DNA of 49,024 bases, from the NCBI GenBank assembly GCA_025359885.1, contig JANYDG010000066.1, positions 1 through 49,024 of the forward strand, read 5' to 3'. The translations under genes were made by a program, and so were the position numbers. Below are positions 1 to 7,532 of the stretch, one piece after another (position 1 is the stretch's first letter; the number at the start of each line of letters is the position of its first letter). Source of the DNA: Acidobacteriota bacterium. GTDB taxonomy: Bacteria > Acidobacteriota > Terriglobia > Terriglobales > Acidobacteriaceae. The notes under the pieces were generated by a model. That model searched no databases. It saw only the letters and a list, made by a program, of their open reading frames with translations, and was not told where the DNA came from.

Positions 1-816
1 CAGCCTCCGCCCTCGCCCCAGTTCCGACCCCACCGTCCGGTTCCGCGACAGCGAACCCGTACACGTCAGCACCAGGTCCCCAATCCCGCTCAATCCCGCC
101 AGGGTCTGCGGCTGCCCTCCCGCCGCCACAGCCAGCCGCGTCATCTCGGCTATCCCCCGTGTAATCAGCGCCGCCGCCGAATTCTGCCCCAGCCCGAGCC
201 CCGCCAGTACGCCCGCCGCAATCGCGATCACGTTCTTCAGTGCCCCGCCAATCTCCACGCCAATCACGTCTGTATTGGTGTAGAGCCGCAGCGATCCTTT
301 AGAAAACTCGCTTTGCACCTGCGCCGCCACAGTCCCGTCGGTAAACGCAATCGTCACCGCCGTCGGCATTCCAGCGGCAGATTCCTGCGCAAACGACGGC
401 CCGCTCAACACACCCACGGGCAAATCCAGGTCTGCCTCTGCCAGGCAACCCTCAATCACTTCGCTCATGCGCAGATAGGTGTTGCTTTCAATTCCTTTCG
501 TCGTGCTCACCACGATCTGGCCGCCGTGCATGTGCGGCACCAGCCGGGCCAGCGTGGGTCGCAAAAATTCCGACGGCACCGCAATCACCAGAATGTCGGC
601 CTTCGCTACCGCCTGCTCATCATCCCCTGTGACTTCCAGATCGCCGGGAAAGAAATAGCCCGGCAAAAAGCGACGGTTTTCACGGTCGCTGTTCATCTCG
701 TCCGATGCCTCAGTCCGATGCGACCACAGCGTCACTTCGTTTTCGCCACTGCGCGCCAGCACCAGTGCCAGCGCTGTACCCCAGGCACCCGCTCCAAGAA
801 TCGATATGCGGCTCAT
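1..816 (-). CDS. gpsA: Glycerol-3-phosphate dehydrogenase [NAD(P)+], 3'-truncated by the window edge
   Basis: Converts dihydroxyacetone phosphate to sn-glycerol-3-phosphate in the cytoplasm, the first step of phospholipid backbone synthesis. The frame opens at ATG 816 with a Rossmann dinucleotide motif GAGAWGTALA at residues 8-17. It continues through family motifs VSTTKGIE, LSGPSFAQE and the GGALKN segment that carries the catalytic lysine. The 272 codons visible end at base 1 without a stop; the family is about 330-340 residues, so roughly 60 C-terminal residues lie outside the window. Its ATG overlaps the TGA of the upstream plsY gene (ATGA, 813-816), which indicates translational coupling. 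PlsY consumes the glycerol-3-phosphate that GpsA makes, so the pairing fits the biochemistry. Confidence 0.95.
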   Translation of the reverse strand, partial: MSRISILGAGAWGTALALVLARSGENEVTLWSHRTEASDEMNSDRENRRFLPGYFFPGDLEVTGDDEQAVAKADILVIAVPSEFLRPTLARLVPHMHGGQIVVSTTKGIESNTYLRMSEVIEGCLAEADLDLPVGVLSGPSFAQESAAGMPTAVTIAFTDGTVAAQVQSEFSKGSLRLYTNTDVIGVEIGGALKNVIAIAAGVLAGLGLGQNSAAALITRGIAEMTRLAVAAGGQPQTLAGLSGIGDLVLTCTGSLSRNRTVGSELGRGRRL

Positions 817-1511
817 ACCGCGTCCTCAGCCTTCGATTCCATCTTTACCGCTGCCTTTTTCGCGCCAAAACGGTACTCTGTGCCGTCCAGTAGCCGCCGC
901 ATGTTCGGCCCATGTTTCCACAAAATCAGCGCAGCCACACCACTCATAATCCCAAAAATCAGCGGCGTCCGCAGCCAGGGCTCACCGACCCGGTCCGCAA
1001 ATATCCAGCCAAGAAGCGGGAAAGTTGCCGAAGACAGAATCGAGGCCAGCGAAACGATCCGGCTCAGAAACATGACCGCGATGAAGACCGCCAGGCAGCC
1101 CAGTGCCGGCAGCGGTGCCAGCACCAGAAAGACGCCAAACGCAGTCGCCACTCCCTTGCCGCCTTTAAGGCTGAGCCAGACCGGGTACATGTGCCCAAGC
1201 ACCGCGCAGAGCGCGGCCAACGCTTCGGCATTGTGCACCGGAATGGGCGGAAAACCCGCCGCAGCCAGCCGCGCCCCCACCAGCACCGCCAGCGCACCCT
1301 TCAGCACGTCAAACAAAAAAGTCGCAGCACCCAGGCCCTTGGCCCCCGAACGCAGCACGTTCGTCGCGCCAATATTACCGCTGCCCAGGCTGCGAATATC
1401 CTGCTTGCGCACAAAGCGCACCAGCAAATAGCCCGTAGGGATTGAGCCAAGCAGGTACGCGACGACTACGATACTGAGTGAATGCAACCAGACGATGAGT
1501 TCGACAGGCAT
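813..1511 (-). CDS. plsY: Acyl-phosphate:glycerol-3-phosphate acyltransferase PlsY
   Basis: Inner-membrane enzyme that transfers an acyl group from acyl-phosphate to glycerol-3-phosphate, giving lysophosphatidate. The protein (232 aa from ATG 1511) has several hydrophobic segments and the conserved PlsY loop motifs: GSIPTGYL near the N-terminus, GSGNIGATN in the first catalytic loop, and KGGKGVAT in the second. A GTG one codon upstream (1514) is an alternative start; neither has a strong ribosome site. Its stop overlaps the gpsA start by ATGA, forming a two-gene phospholipid-precursor operon. Length is slightly above the usual ~200 residues because of a C-terminal tail ending in KMESKAEDAV. 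Confidence 0.93.
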   Translation of the reverse strand: MPVELIVWLHSLSIVVVAYLLGSIPTGYLLVRFVRKQDIRSLGSGNIGATNVLRSGAKGLGAATFLFDVLKGALAVLVGARLAAAGFPPIPVHNAEALAALCAVLGHMYPVWLSLKGGKGVATAFGVFLVLAPLPALGCLAVFIAVMFLSRIVSLASILSSATFPLLGWIFADRVGEPWLRTPLIFGIMSGVAALILWKHGPNMRRLLDGTEYRFGAKKAAVKMESKAEDAV

Positions 1512-1580
1512 CACTCAAAACTCTATCAGGTAGGGGCCGATGAAGGTTGCGATTGAGGATTGCTCCTTGTTCGTTGCAGT

Positions 1581-2306
1581 TCAGCCCTTGCCCCCGGCCA
1601 GTCGCAACGCTTCACTTACCGCTCTTTGCGCGCGGCGAGTGCGAGAGTCCGGGCTCTGGCAACTGAAGATCGCAAGAAGATGGCTACGCCTTTGAATCGG
1701 AGTAAGGGTTTCCCAGGCCGCCCCTGCCCGTGGCTGCTCGCGAAACGCAAGCTGCAATATCGGCGGCGGCTCAATCTCACCCTCTTGCGTCAGCATCAGG
1801 CACTCCACCCATTGCTCTGCGCGGCGCTCCCGCGTCTCGGCGTTGCTTGATTCGCGGATGGAGTCAGCAATGTATTTCCTCTGCGAAAAGGGCAGCCCCT
1901 CAAACCACTTCTTCAAACTGCGCTCCGGGCGCAAAAGTCGCGCCAGTTCTGCAGGCGGCACGGCAGACTTGCCATCAAGTTCCGGCTCCAGGGCAATCTC
2001 GACCTCCCAGCCGACAGAAACATGCGCCGCCCTCTGCATCTTTTGTGTCACCAGCAGAAAATATCCGCGCTCCTGCGTCACCGGGTCGCGCGAAGGCAGC
2101 AGAGACGTACAGAAAGCAAAAGGTAGACGCGTACTTTGAGCCGCGTCTGCATGCAAGCTTGTTCCTTGAATCGTTCCCTTGACCCGCAGTTTGATCAGGC
2201 CAGGCCACTCGGCCACCGGGTCAAACGGGATGCGCGCAATCACCGTGCACCCCAGCCCGGAATCAAGCCTCTCCAACCGCATCTGGAAGATCTTCTGCAC
2301 GTCCAT
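1581..2306 (-). CDS. YdeI/OmdA-family protein with DUF1905-like N-terminus
   Basis: A 241-aa soluble protein of unknown biochemical role. The N-terminal half (to about residue 100) resembles DUF1905: the stretch from IARIPFDPVAEWPG to the GYFLLVTQKM strand. The C-terminal half shows the YdeI/OmpD-associated helix pattern, with a motif of the type LPFSQRKYIADSI followed by ETRERRAEQWVECL, and a second similar helical segment (LTPIQRRSHLLAIF ... RTRRAQRAV). I chose ATG 2306 because the open frame further upstream only reads through the tandem repeats at 2383-2708 and gives low-complexity Gly/Arg-rich sequence. The family name comes from bacteriocin-protection annotation, but the actual function is not established. 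Confidence 0.7.
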   Translation of the reverse strand: MDVQKIFQMRLERLDSGLGCTVIARIPFDPVAEWPGLIKLRVKGTIQGTSLHADAAQSTRLPFAFCTSLLPSRDPVTQERGYFLLVTQKMQRAAHVSVGWEVEIALEPELDGKSAVPPAELARLLRPERSLKKWFEGLPFSQRKYIADSIRESSNAETRERRAEQWVECLMLTQEGEIEPPPILQLAFREQPRAGAAWETLTPIQRRSHLLAIFSCQSPDSRTRRAQRAVSEALRLAGGKG

Positions 2307-3075
2307 ACCCCTATCATGAGCAGAAAGCGGGTTGCACAACTCCTGACCATCATATGCCCGCCAGAAATCCGCTTCTTCCCTTGCCCTTTCCAACCCCAAA
2401 ACAAATGCGGGTGCCCTACCCTTGCGGCGCCTCTGTTTTTTGCCGCATGGGTGGGAATAACCAATCTCAGCCCGCCCTGGCCTTTGCCCCCGCCCTTTCC
2501 AACCCCAAAACAAATGCGGGTGCCCTACCCTTGCGGCGCCTCTGTTTTTGCCGCATGGGTGGGAATAACCAATCTCAGCCCGCCCTGGCCTTTGCCCCCG
2601 CCCGTTCCAACCCCAAACAAATGCGGGTGCCCTACCCTTGCGGCGCCTCTGTTTTTTGCCGCATGGGTGGGAACGACCAATCTCAGCCCACCCTGGCCTT
2701 TGCCCCTGCCTTTTTGGGTTGTCATTCCCGCAGGGAATCTGCTTTTGCCTTTGCCGTTCCATCCGCAATAGGGCGCGCTCTTCACTCTACAGAGGCGCAA
2801 ATACGCTCTTCAAGCAGCAAATCGTATTTCTATTGAATTTGTTCTTGATGAGGAACCAGCCACGATCCCTCGGCGCGCTTGCCCCTCTGGCCCAACTGGC
2901 TTGGATGCAGGGCCTTTCAATGGAAACAGATTGTTCGAGGCGGTATAGTTGGTTGTATCTCACCCCGATCGTTCTTTACGTTGGATTTCGGTTGCATTCG
3001 GACCTGGGGGCATTCAGCGGCCGGTGATGAGGCGCTGGAGATGCGAGGGTAAAGCCGAATTCTGGAGAAGTATTG
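2307..3075. other. Gene-free region with the tandem repeat
   Basis: Divergent intergenic region between the YdeI-like gene and the PP2C gene. Bases 2383-2708 are the tandem repeat described separately. Open frames crossing the repeat on both strands are artefacts of its composition. From 2709 to 3063 I see no gene. A ribosome binding site GGAGAAG lies at 3064-3070, five bases before the phosphatase ATG. Confidence 0.6.
2383..2708. repeat. Three tandem ~108-bp repeats, each with an internal hairpin
   Basis: Three near-identical head-to-tail units start at about 2383, 2492 and 2600 (spacing 109 and 108 bases). They differ by a few substitutions and small indels, for example CCCTTTCC versus CCCGTTCC. 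Each contains an imperfect inverted repeat: in copy 1, CCCTACCCTTGCGGC (2414-2428) faces TGCCGCATGGGTGGG (2441-2455) around a T-rich loop. The units translate on the minus strand into Gly/Arg-rich runs that could be mis-annotated as protein. This looks like a non-coding interspersed element that has tandemised; no transposase or target duplication is visible. Confidence 0.85.
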
Positions 3076-3891
3076 ATGTTAAGCATTGAGTTTGCCGAGG
3101 CCTCCGATACTGGCCGGGTTCGAGATCACAACGAAGACTTCCTGGGTCACGTCGTGCCAGAGACACCCGCCAAGGTCCAGTCGCAGGGATGGCTGTTTGC
3201 GCTCGCCGATGGGTTGGGTGGGCAGGATCGCGGCGAGGTTGCCTCGCGGCTGGCGATTGAGACGGTTTTGAACGGATTCAAAAAGATTCCCAAGGGCGTA
3301 ATGCATGTGTCCCTGCTGCCAAAACTAGTCCAGGAAGCAAATATGGCGGTGTACGACGGGGGCCAGGGCCGGGCAAGTCTGGGCGGGGCAGTCAGCGGCG
3401 GCCGCATGGCCACGACGCTTGTAGCCTGCGCGCTGCGCTTTGATTCAGCCGTGATTTCGCATGTGGGCGATTCGCGCTGTTACCTCTACCGGCACGGAGC
3501 CGGGGCGCAACTCACGCGGGATCACACAGTTGTGGCCGAGCAGATGCGGCTCGGAATCCTATCCCAGGCCGAGGCCGATGTGGCCGAAAATCGTCACATT
3601 CTCACCCGCAGCCTCGGCAACGACATGTTCGTTGCAGCCGATACCATTACGGTGAATATCATGCCTGGCGACCTGCTGCTGCTGTGTTCCGACGGGCTCC
3701 ACGGGTATGTGCCTGAAGAAAGGCTGCAGGCCTTGTTGCACTCAACCAGCGACTTGCCAACTGCCGCGGCGCGGCTGGTCGACGCGGCAAATGAAGCTGG
3801 CGGTCACGATAACATCAGCGCACAGGTGATTCGTGTGAAGGGTGTGGAGAGGATGGGGCTGTATCGCGGACGCCCATATCGCCTGCTGTGA
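3076..3891 (+). CDS. PP2C-family (PPM) Ser/Thr protein phosphatase
   Basis: A 271-aa cytoplasmic metal-dependent phosphatase that removes phosphate from Ser/Thr residues. All PPM motifs are present: RDHNED near the N-terminus, ADGLGGQDRGE (metal-binding DG), HVGDSRCYLYR, LTRSLGN, LLLCSDGLHGYV, and the C-terminal GGHDNIS. Start ATG 3076 is preceded by GGAGAAG at 3064-3070; a TTG at 3073 is in frame but sits too close to that site. The stop overlaps the GTG start of the downstream kinase (GTGA, 3888-3891), so the two are translationally coupled. The phosphatase probably opposes its partner kinase, as in Stp1/PrkC-type pairs. Confidence 0.93.
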   Translation: MLSIEFAEASDTGRVRDHNEDFLGHVVPETPAKVQSQGWLFALADGLGGQDRGEVASRLAIETVLNGFKKIPKGVMHVSLLPKLVQEANMAVYDGGQGRASLGGAVSGGRMATTLVACALRFDSAVISHVGDSRCYLYRHGAGAQLTRDHTVVAEQMRLGILSQAEADVAENRHILTRSLGNDMFVAADTITVNIMPGDLLLLCSDGLHGYVPEERLQALLHSTSDLPTAAARLVDAANEAGGHDNISAQVIRVKGVERMGLYRGRPYRLL

Positions 3892-4871
3892 CCCTGATTT
3901 CAAACCTGACCATTGAGCCTGGAGACAAACTCGATCACTTTGAGATCGAAGGCATTGCTGCGACCAGCGGCATGGCGACGGTGCTGCGCGCGCGCGATCT
4001 AAACTCTGGCCAGCGGGTGGCGATCAAGCTGCCGCATCCCGAGATTGAGAGCGATTCGGCGCTGGTCGAGCGCTTTGAGCGCGAAGAAGAGATTGGCCGC
4101 ACCATCGACCATCCGGGAGTGATGAAGGTGTATCCCAATCCTGACCGGTCACGCGTGTACATGGTGATGGAGTGGATTGACGGGCGGTTGCTGCGGAGCA
4201 TTCTGAATGAAGAGAAGAAACTGCCGGTAGAGCGGGCAGTGAAGTTGACGGCGGCGATTTGCGTTGCGCTGGAGCATCTGCATGCGCACGGTGTGGTGCA
4301 TCGCGATCTGAAGCCGGAAAACATCATGGTGGACGAGCAGGACCAAATCCGACTGATTGATTTTGGCATTGCGGCGAACGCGGGTTCGCGGCGGCTTACG
4401 TTTGCGAAATTTTCGCCGAGCATGGGGACGCCGGACTATATTTCGCCCGAGCAGGTGCGGGGCAAGCGCGGGGATGCGCGTAGCGATATTTATTCAACGG
4501 GTGTGATGCTTTACGAGATGTTGACGGGACGGGTGCCGTTTTCCGGGCCGAATCCGTTTGCGGTGATGAATGAGCGGCTGATGAATGCGCCGCCCGCGCC
4601 GCGGAGCCTGGAAAAGTCGATTTCAAAGCAACTGCAAGAGGTGATTTACCGGGCGCTTGAGCGGGAACCGAAGAATCGCTATCCGCATGCACGGGAGTTT
4701 GCTCACGACCTGGAACATCTGGCGGAAGTGGGGGTGATGGAGCGCGGTTTGGGGGATGGCGAGGAATCCGAGGAGGGGCCGGGGCGTCGGCGGCTGGTTT
4801 TGTATGGGGTGCTGGCGCTGCTGCCTATCTTGATTTTTGGGCTTTTGTACCTGGTGGCGCGGGGGCGGTAG
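3888..4871 (+). CDS. Membrane-anchored Hanks-type Ser/Thr protein kinase
   Basis: A 327-aa eukaryotic-like kinase. It has VAIK with the ATP-binding lysine at residue 47, the catalytic loop HRDLKPEN starting at residue 138 (Asp140), DFG starting at Asp158, and the APE-like GTPDYISPEQ. A single hydrophobic helix occupies about residues 303-322, just before the C-terminus, so the kinase would face the cytoplasm with no external sensor domain. The P-loop is unusual: where most family members have GxGxxG it reads IAATSGMATVLRA. The GTG start overlaps the phosphatase stop. Substrates cannot be read from the sequence. Confidence 0.93.
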   Translation: MTLISNLTIEPGDKLDHFEIEGIAATSGMATVLRARDLNSGQRVAIKLPHPEIESDSALVERFEREEEIGRTIDHPGVMKVYPNPDRSRVYMVMEWIDGRLLRSILNEEKKLPVERAVKLTAAICVALEHLHAHGVVHRDLKPENIMVDEQDQIRLIDFGIAANAGSRRLTFAKFSPSMGTPDYISPEQVRGKRGDARSDIYSTGVMLYEMLTGRVPFSGPNPFAVMNERLMNAPPAPRSLEKSISKQLQEVIYRALEREPKNRYPHAREFAHDLEHLAEVGVMERGLGDGEESEEGPGRRRLVLYGVLALLPILIFGLLYLVARGR

Positions 4872-5459
4872 CGGATTGTTACACGTGGAACATTTTTGTC
4901 TTTGATTAAGGGGCGGGACTTGTCAAGGGACTTTGTTGGAACTGCTTTGGATTGAGGCAGATGGGTTTGCGGTCAATTCAGGGGTTTTGTGCATTCGCGG
5001 CAGGTGGATTTTGTCCATCATAAATTTGTGATATTTCGCGCGGTTTGTTCCACGGTTGGACAGGGGTTCCCAGGTCCCAAGGGCGGGACCTGGGGCACCC
5101 GGTAGCTGGCCGCCTATCGCTGCCCCGAATACCAAAGTTTGACGGTGTGGGTCTGCAAGGCTGAGAACCTTTCCGAGGCCTAGGGTGGTGGCTCTGGCGG
5201 AATTTGTGCTGTGGAAAGAAGCCGAGCCGAGCCGGTGACGCTGGCGGGGCTGGATGGGGTGATGCCGCCCGTAAATTCGGGAGTTGGCAGGAAGGATGAT
5301 CGGGGCCGACGGCTGCCTGATTGTTTCATTCAACATTTTGGAGCGAGTTCCAGGCCCCTGGCTGCGGATTGATGGGTCGGGAGCCTTTGCGGATAGAATT
5401 GCGGCGGTGCTGAGGCGGGGTGACTTCTGCATCAGAATTCTTGCCTTGAGGGAGTGCGC
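4872..5459. other. Gene-free intergenic region with one perfect hairpin
   Basis: About 590 bases between the kinase and the sugar-epimerase gene. Open frames on the minus strand here are Arg/Pro/His-rich and continue as antisense through the epimerase gene, so I do not call them genes. The one clear structure is the 10-bp hairpin at 5069-5094. A GAGGGAG ribosome site sits at 5448-5454, just before GTG 5460. Confidence 0.6.
5069..5094. repeat. Perfect 10-bp hairpin, AAGGGC-loop element
   Basis: CCCAGGTCCC and GGGACCTGGG face each other perfectly around the six-base loop AAGGGC, followed by GGCACCC. The same design (10-bp GC-rich stem, AAGGTC loop, then GCACCC) occurs at 18555-18580. The absence of a T-tract argues against an intrinsic terminator, so a small palindromic repeat family is more likely. 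Confidence 0.7.
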
Positions 5460-6311
5460 GTGAAATTTGGCGTGAATCTGTTGATCTGGACGGCGAACTT
5501 TGATGCCTCGCATCTGCCGCTTTTTCCGCGACTGCGCGCTGCGGGCTTTGACGGGGTCGAGGTGCTGATGTACGCGGGGCGGGACTTTGCGGTGAAGGCA
5601 CTGCGCCAGGGGCTGGCGGATACGGGGATGGAGTGTACGATTTGTTCGGTGATGCCGGATGGGCTGAGCCTGATTGCGGGGGATGCGGCGGCGCGGGCGC
5701 GGGCTGTGGAGCAGCTTCGCGAGAATATTGCGGTGACGGCGGAGGTGGGGGCGAAGGTGATTGCGGGGCCGATGTATGCTCCGGTGGGGTATCTGCCGGG
5801 GCGGCGCAGGACGGCGGACGAGTGGAAGTGGGCGGTGGAGGGGTGGCAGCAACTGGGGCCGTGGCTGGCACAGCATGGCGTGGAGGCTGCGGTAGAGCCG
5901 CTGAACCGGTTTGAGACATTCTTTTTGAATACGGCAGAGGATGCGGCGCGGCTTTGCGATGAGGTGGGGCACGCGAGTGTGGGGGTCTTGTTTGATACGT
6001 TTCACGCCAATATTGAAGAGAAGAACATCGCGGATGGATTGCGAACGGTGGCGCGGCATTTGAAGCATGTGCATACGTGCGAGAACGACCGCGGGACGCC
6101 GGGAAGCGGGCATGTGGAGTGGGGGCCGGTGTTTGCGGCGATTCGCGAAATTGGGTACGACGGCTGGCTGACGATTGAGAGCTTTGGCGCGAATGTGCCG
6201 GAGATTGCGGCGGCAGCGGCGATCTGGCGGGATCTGGCGGTGACTCCGGAGACGGTGGCGTTTGAGGGGATTGGATTTCTGCGGGCGATGGCGGCGAGTG
6301 GGCTTCGTTGA
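5460..6311 (+). CDS. Sugar 3-epimerase / isomerase of the tagatose-psicose 3-epimerase (TIM-barrel) family
   Basis: A 283-aa cytoplasmic TIM-barrel enzyme of the AP-endonuclease-2/xylose-isomerase-like superfamily. The metal-site residues typical of D-tagatose/D-psicose 3-epimerases and hydroxypyruvate isomerases are all in place: EPLNRFE, DTFHANIEE, HTCENDRG with GTPGSGHVEW, and the late IESF. GTG 5460 is preferred because GAGGGAG (5448-5454) is correctly spaced; GTG 5454 is possible. The gene is followed on the same strand by an SMP-30 lactonase and a sugar-acid-type MFS transporter, suggesting a carbohydrate-use cassette. Substrate is uncertain: a ketose or a reductone-like sugar acid. Confidence 0.85.
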   Translation: MKFGVNLLIWTANFDASHLPLFPRLRAAGFDGVEVLMYAGRDFAVKALRQGLADTGMECTICSVMPDGLSLIAGDAAARARAVEQLRENIAVTAEVGAKVIAGPMYAPVGYLPGRRRTADEWKWAVEGWQQLGPWLAQHGVEAAVEPLNRFETFFLNTAEDAARLCDEVGHASVGVLFDTFHANIEEKNIADGLRTVARHLKHVHTCENDRGTPGSGHVEWGPVFAAIREIGYDGWLTIESFGANVPEIAAAAAIWRDLAVTPETVAFEGIGFLRAMAASGLR

Positions 6312-6414
6312 CAGAGATGGGCAGAGCGGTTATTCGTTGTGCGCTTGAGTTTGCGTCAATTCTGGGCAGCGGACTTTGGCGGGTACCTGGGCGTGTGATT
6401 TCTGGAGGGTTGCT

Positions 6415-7509
6415 ATGCGTTGGACGTTGGTGGTGAGGTTGCTGGTGGTGGGTATGGCGGTGGTTGGCGGGATGGGTTTGGCTGCGGAGGCGAAGGCTTT
6501 GAAGGCGGCTTCGGATTGCGCGCAGGCTTCCGCAGCACTACGCGTGGACAGGCTTGACGCTGGGCTGGACCGGATCGTGCCGGCGGGTGGTGCACTGGAG
6601 TGCATTGCCACGGGATATACGTGGACGGAGGGGCCGGTGTGGGCGGATGGCGGGTTGTTTTTTGCTGATATTCCGGCGAACCGCATTTTGAAGTGGACGC
6701 CGGGGAAGGGCGCGGCTAACTTCCTGCAGCCGAGCGGGTACAAGGGGGCTGCGGCGTATGGCGGGCCAGAGCCTGGTTCGAATGGGATGACGCTCGATGC
6801 GCGGGGGCGACTGACGGTGGCCGGGCATGCGCAGCGGAACGTGTACCGGTTTGAGGGGCTGGCGGCGGGTGGGCCGATTACGGTGCTGGCGGACTCGTAC
6901 AAGGGCAAGAAGCTGAACAGTCCGAATGACCTGGTTTACCGGTCGGATGGGTCACTGTATTTCACTGATCCGCCGTATGGATTTCGCACGCAGAAGGACA
7001 ATGACCCAGACAAGGAGCAGGCGGTGAATGGAGTTTACCGGGCGGCGCATGCGCTGCGGCAGAAGGCTGGCGCGGAGCCTGCGCGGGCGGAGCTGCAACT
7101 GCTGGTGGGGGATCTGCCGCGGCCGAATGGGTTGGCGTTTTCTCCTGATGAGAAGACGATGTATGTCTCAAATTCCGAGCCGAAGAAATTCTGGATGAAG
7201 TACCGGGTGCAGGCGGATGGAAGCCTGACGGATGGGAAGCTGTTTTATGACGCTTCGGCGGATCCGCGGCCGGGGAATCCGGATGGTGTGAAGGTGGATG
7301 TTGAGGGCAATGTGTATGGCGCGGGGCCGGGCGGGGTGTGGATCTTTACCGCGGAGGGCAAGCCGCTGGGGACGATTGTGATTGGGGAGAAGGTGGCCAA
7401 CCTGACCTGGGCGGGGGCGGATCGCAAGACGCTGTACATTACGGCGAGCACGAGCGTTTACCGGGTGAACCTGAAGATTGCTGGCTTGCCGCTGGTGCTG
7501 GGGCATTGA
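6415..7509 (+). CDS. Exported SMP-30/gluconolactonase-family sugar lactonase
   Basis: A 364-aa six-bladed propeller enzyme that hydrolyses sugar lactones to sugar acids. An N-terminal signal peptide (hydrophobic run VVRLLVVGMAVVGGMGLA) is followed by the SMP-30 signature: EGPVW (metal Glu), SPNDLVY (metal Asn), FTDPPYG, PNGLAFSPDE and NPDGVKVD (metal Asp). Start ATG 6415 has GGAGGG at 6404-6409; an upstream in-frame start would hide the signal peptide. It probably acts in the periplasm and feeds the MFS transporter encoded immediately downstream. Substrate specificity (gluconolactone or another aldonolactone) is not visible. Confidence 0.88.
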   Translation: MRWTLVVRLLVVGMAVVGGMGLAAEAKALKAASDCAQASAALRVDRLDAGLDRIVPAGGALECIATGYTWTEGPVWADGGLFFADIPANRILKWTPGKGAANFLQPSGYKGAAAYGGPEPGSNGMTLDARGRLTVAGHAQRNVYRFEGLAAGGPITVLADSYKGKKLNSPNDLVYRSDGSLYFTDPPYGFRTQKDNDPDKEQAVNGVYRAAHALRQKAGAEPARAELQLLVGDLPRPNGLAFSPDEKTMYVSNSEPKKFWMKYRVQADGSLTDGKLFYDASADPRPGNPDGVKVDVEGNVYGAGPGGVWIFTAEGKPLGTIVIGEKVANLTWAGADRKTLYITASTSVYRVNLKIAGLPLVLGH

Positions 7510-7532
7510 GCCAGGCGCTGGATGAGCCGTTG

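Noticed and set aside
2307-2768. N-terminal extension of the YdeI-like gene through the tandem repeats
   Set aside because: The extension only translates the 108-bp repeats; the family-like sequence begins around ATG 2306.
4923-6113. Long open frame on the minus strand antisense to the epimerase gene (about 396 codons)
   Set aside because: Arg/Pro/His-rich translation with no motif; it is a by-product of high-GC codon use of the real plus-strand gene, which has complete family motifs.
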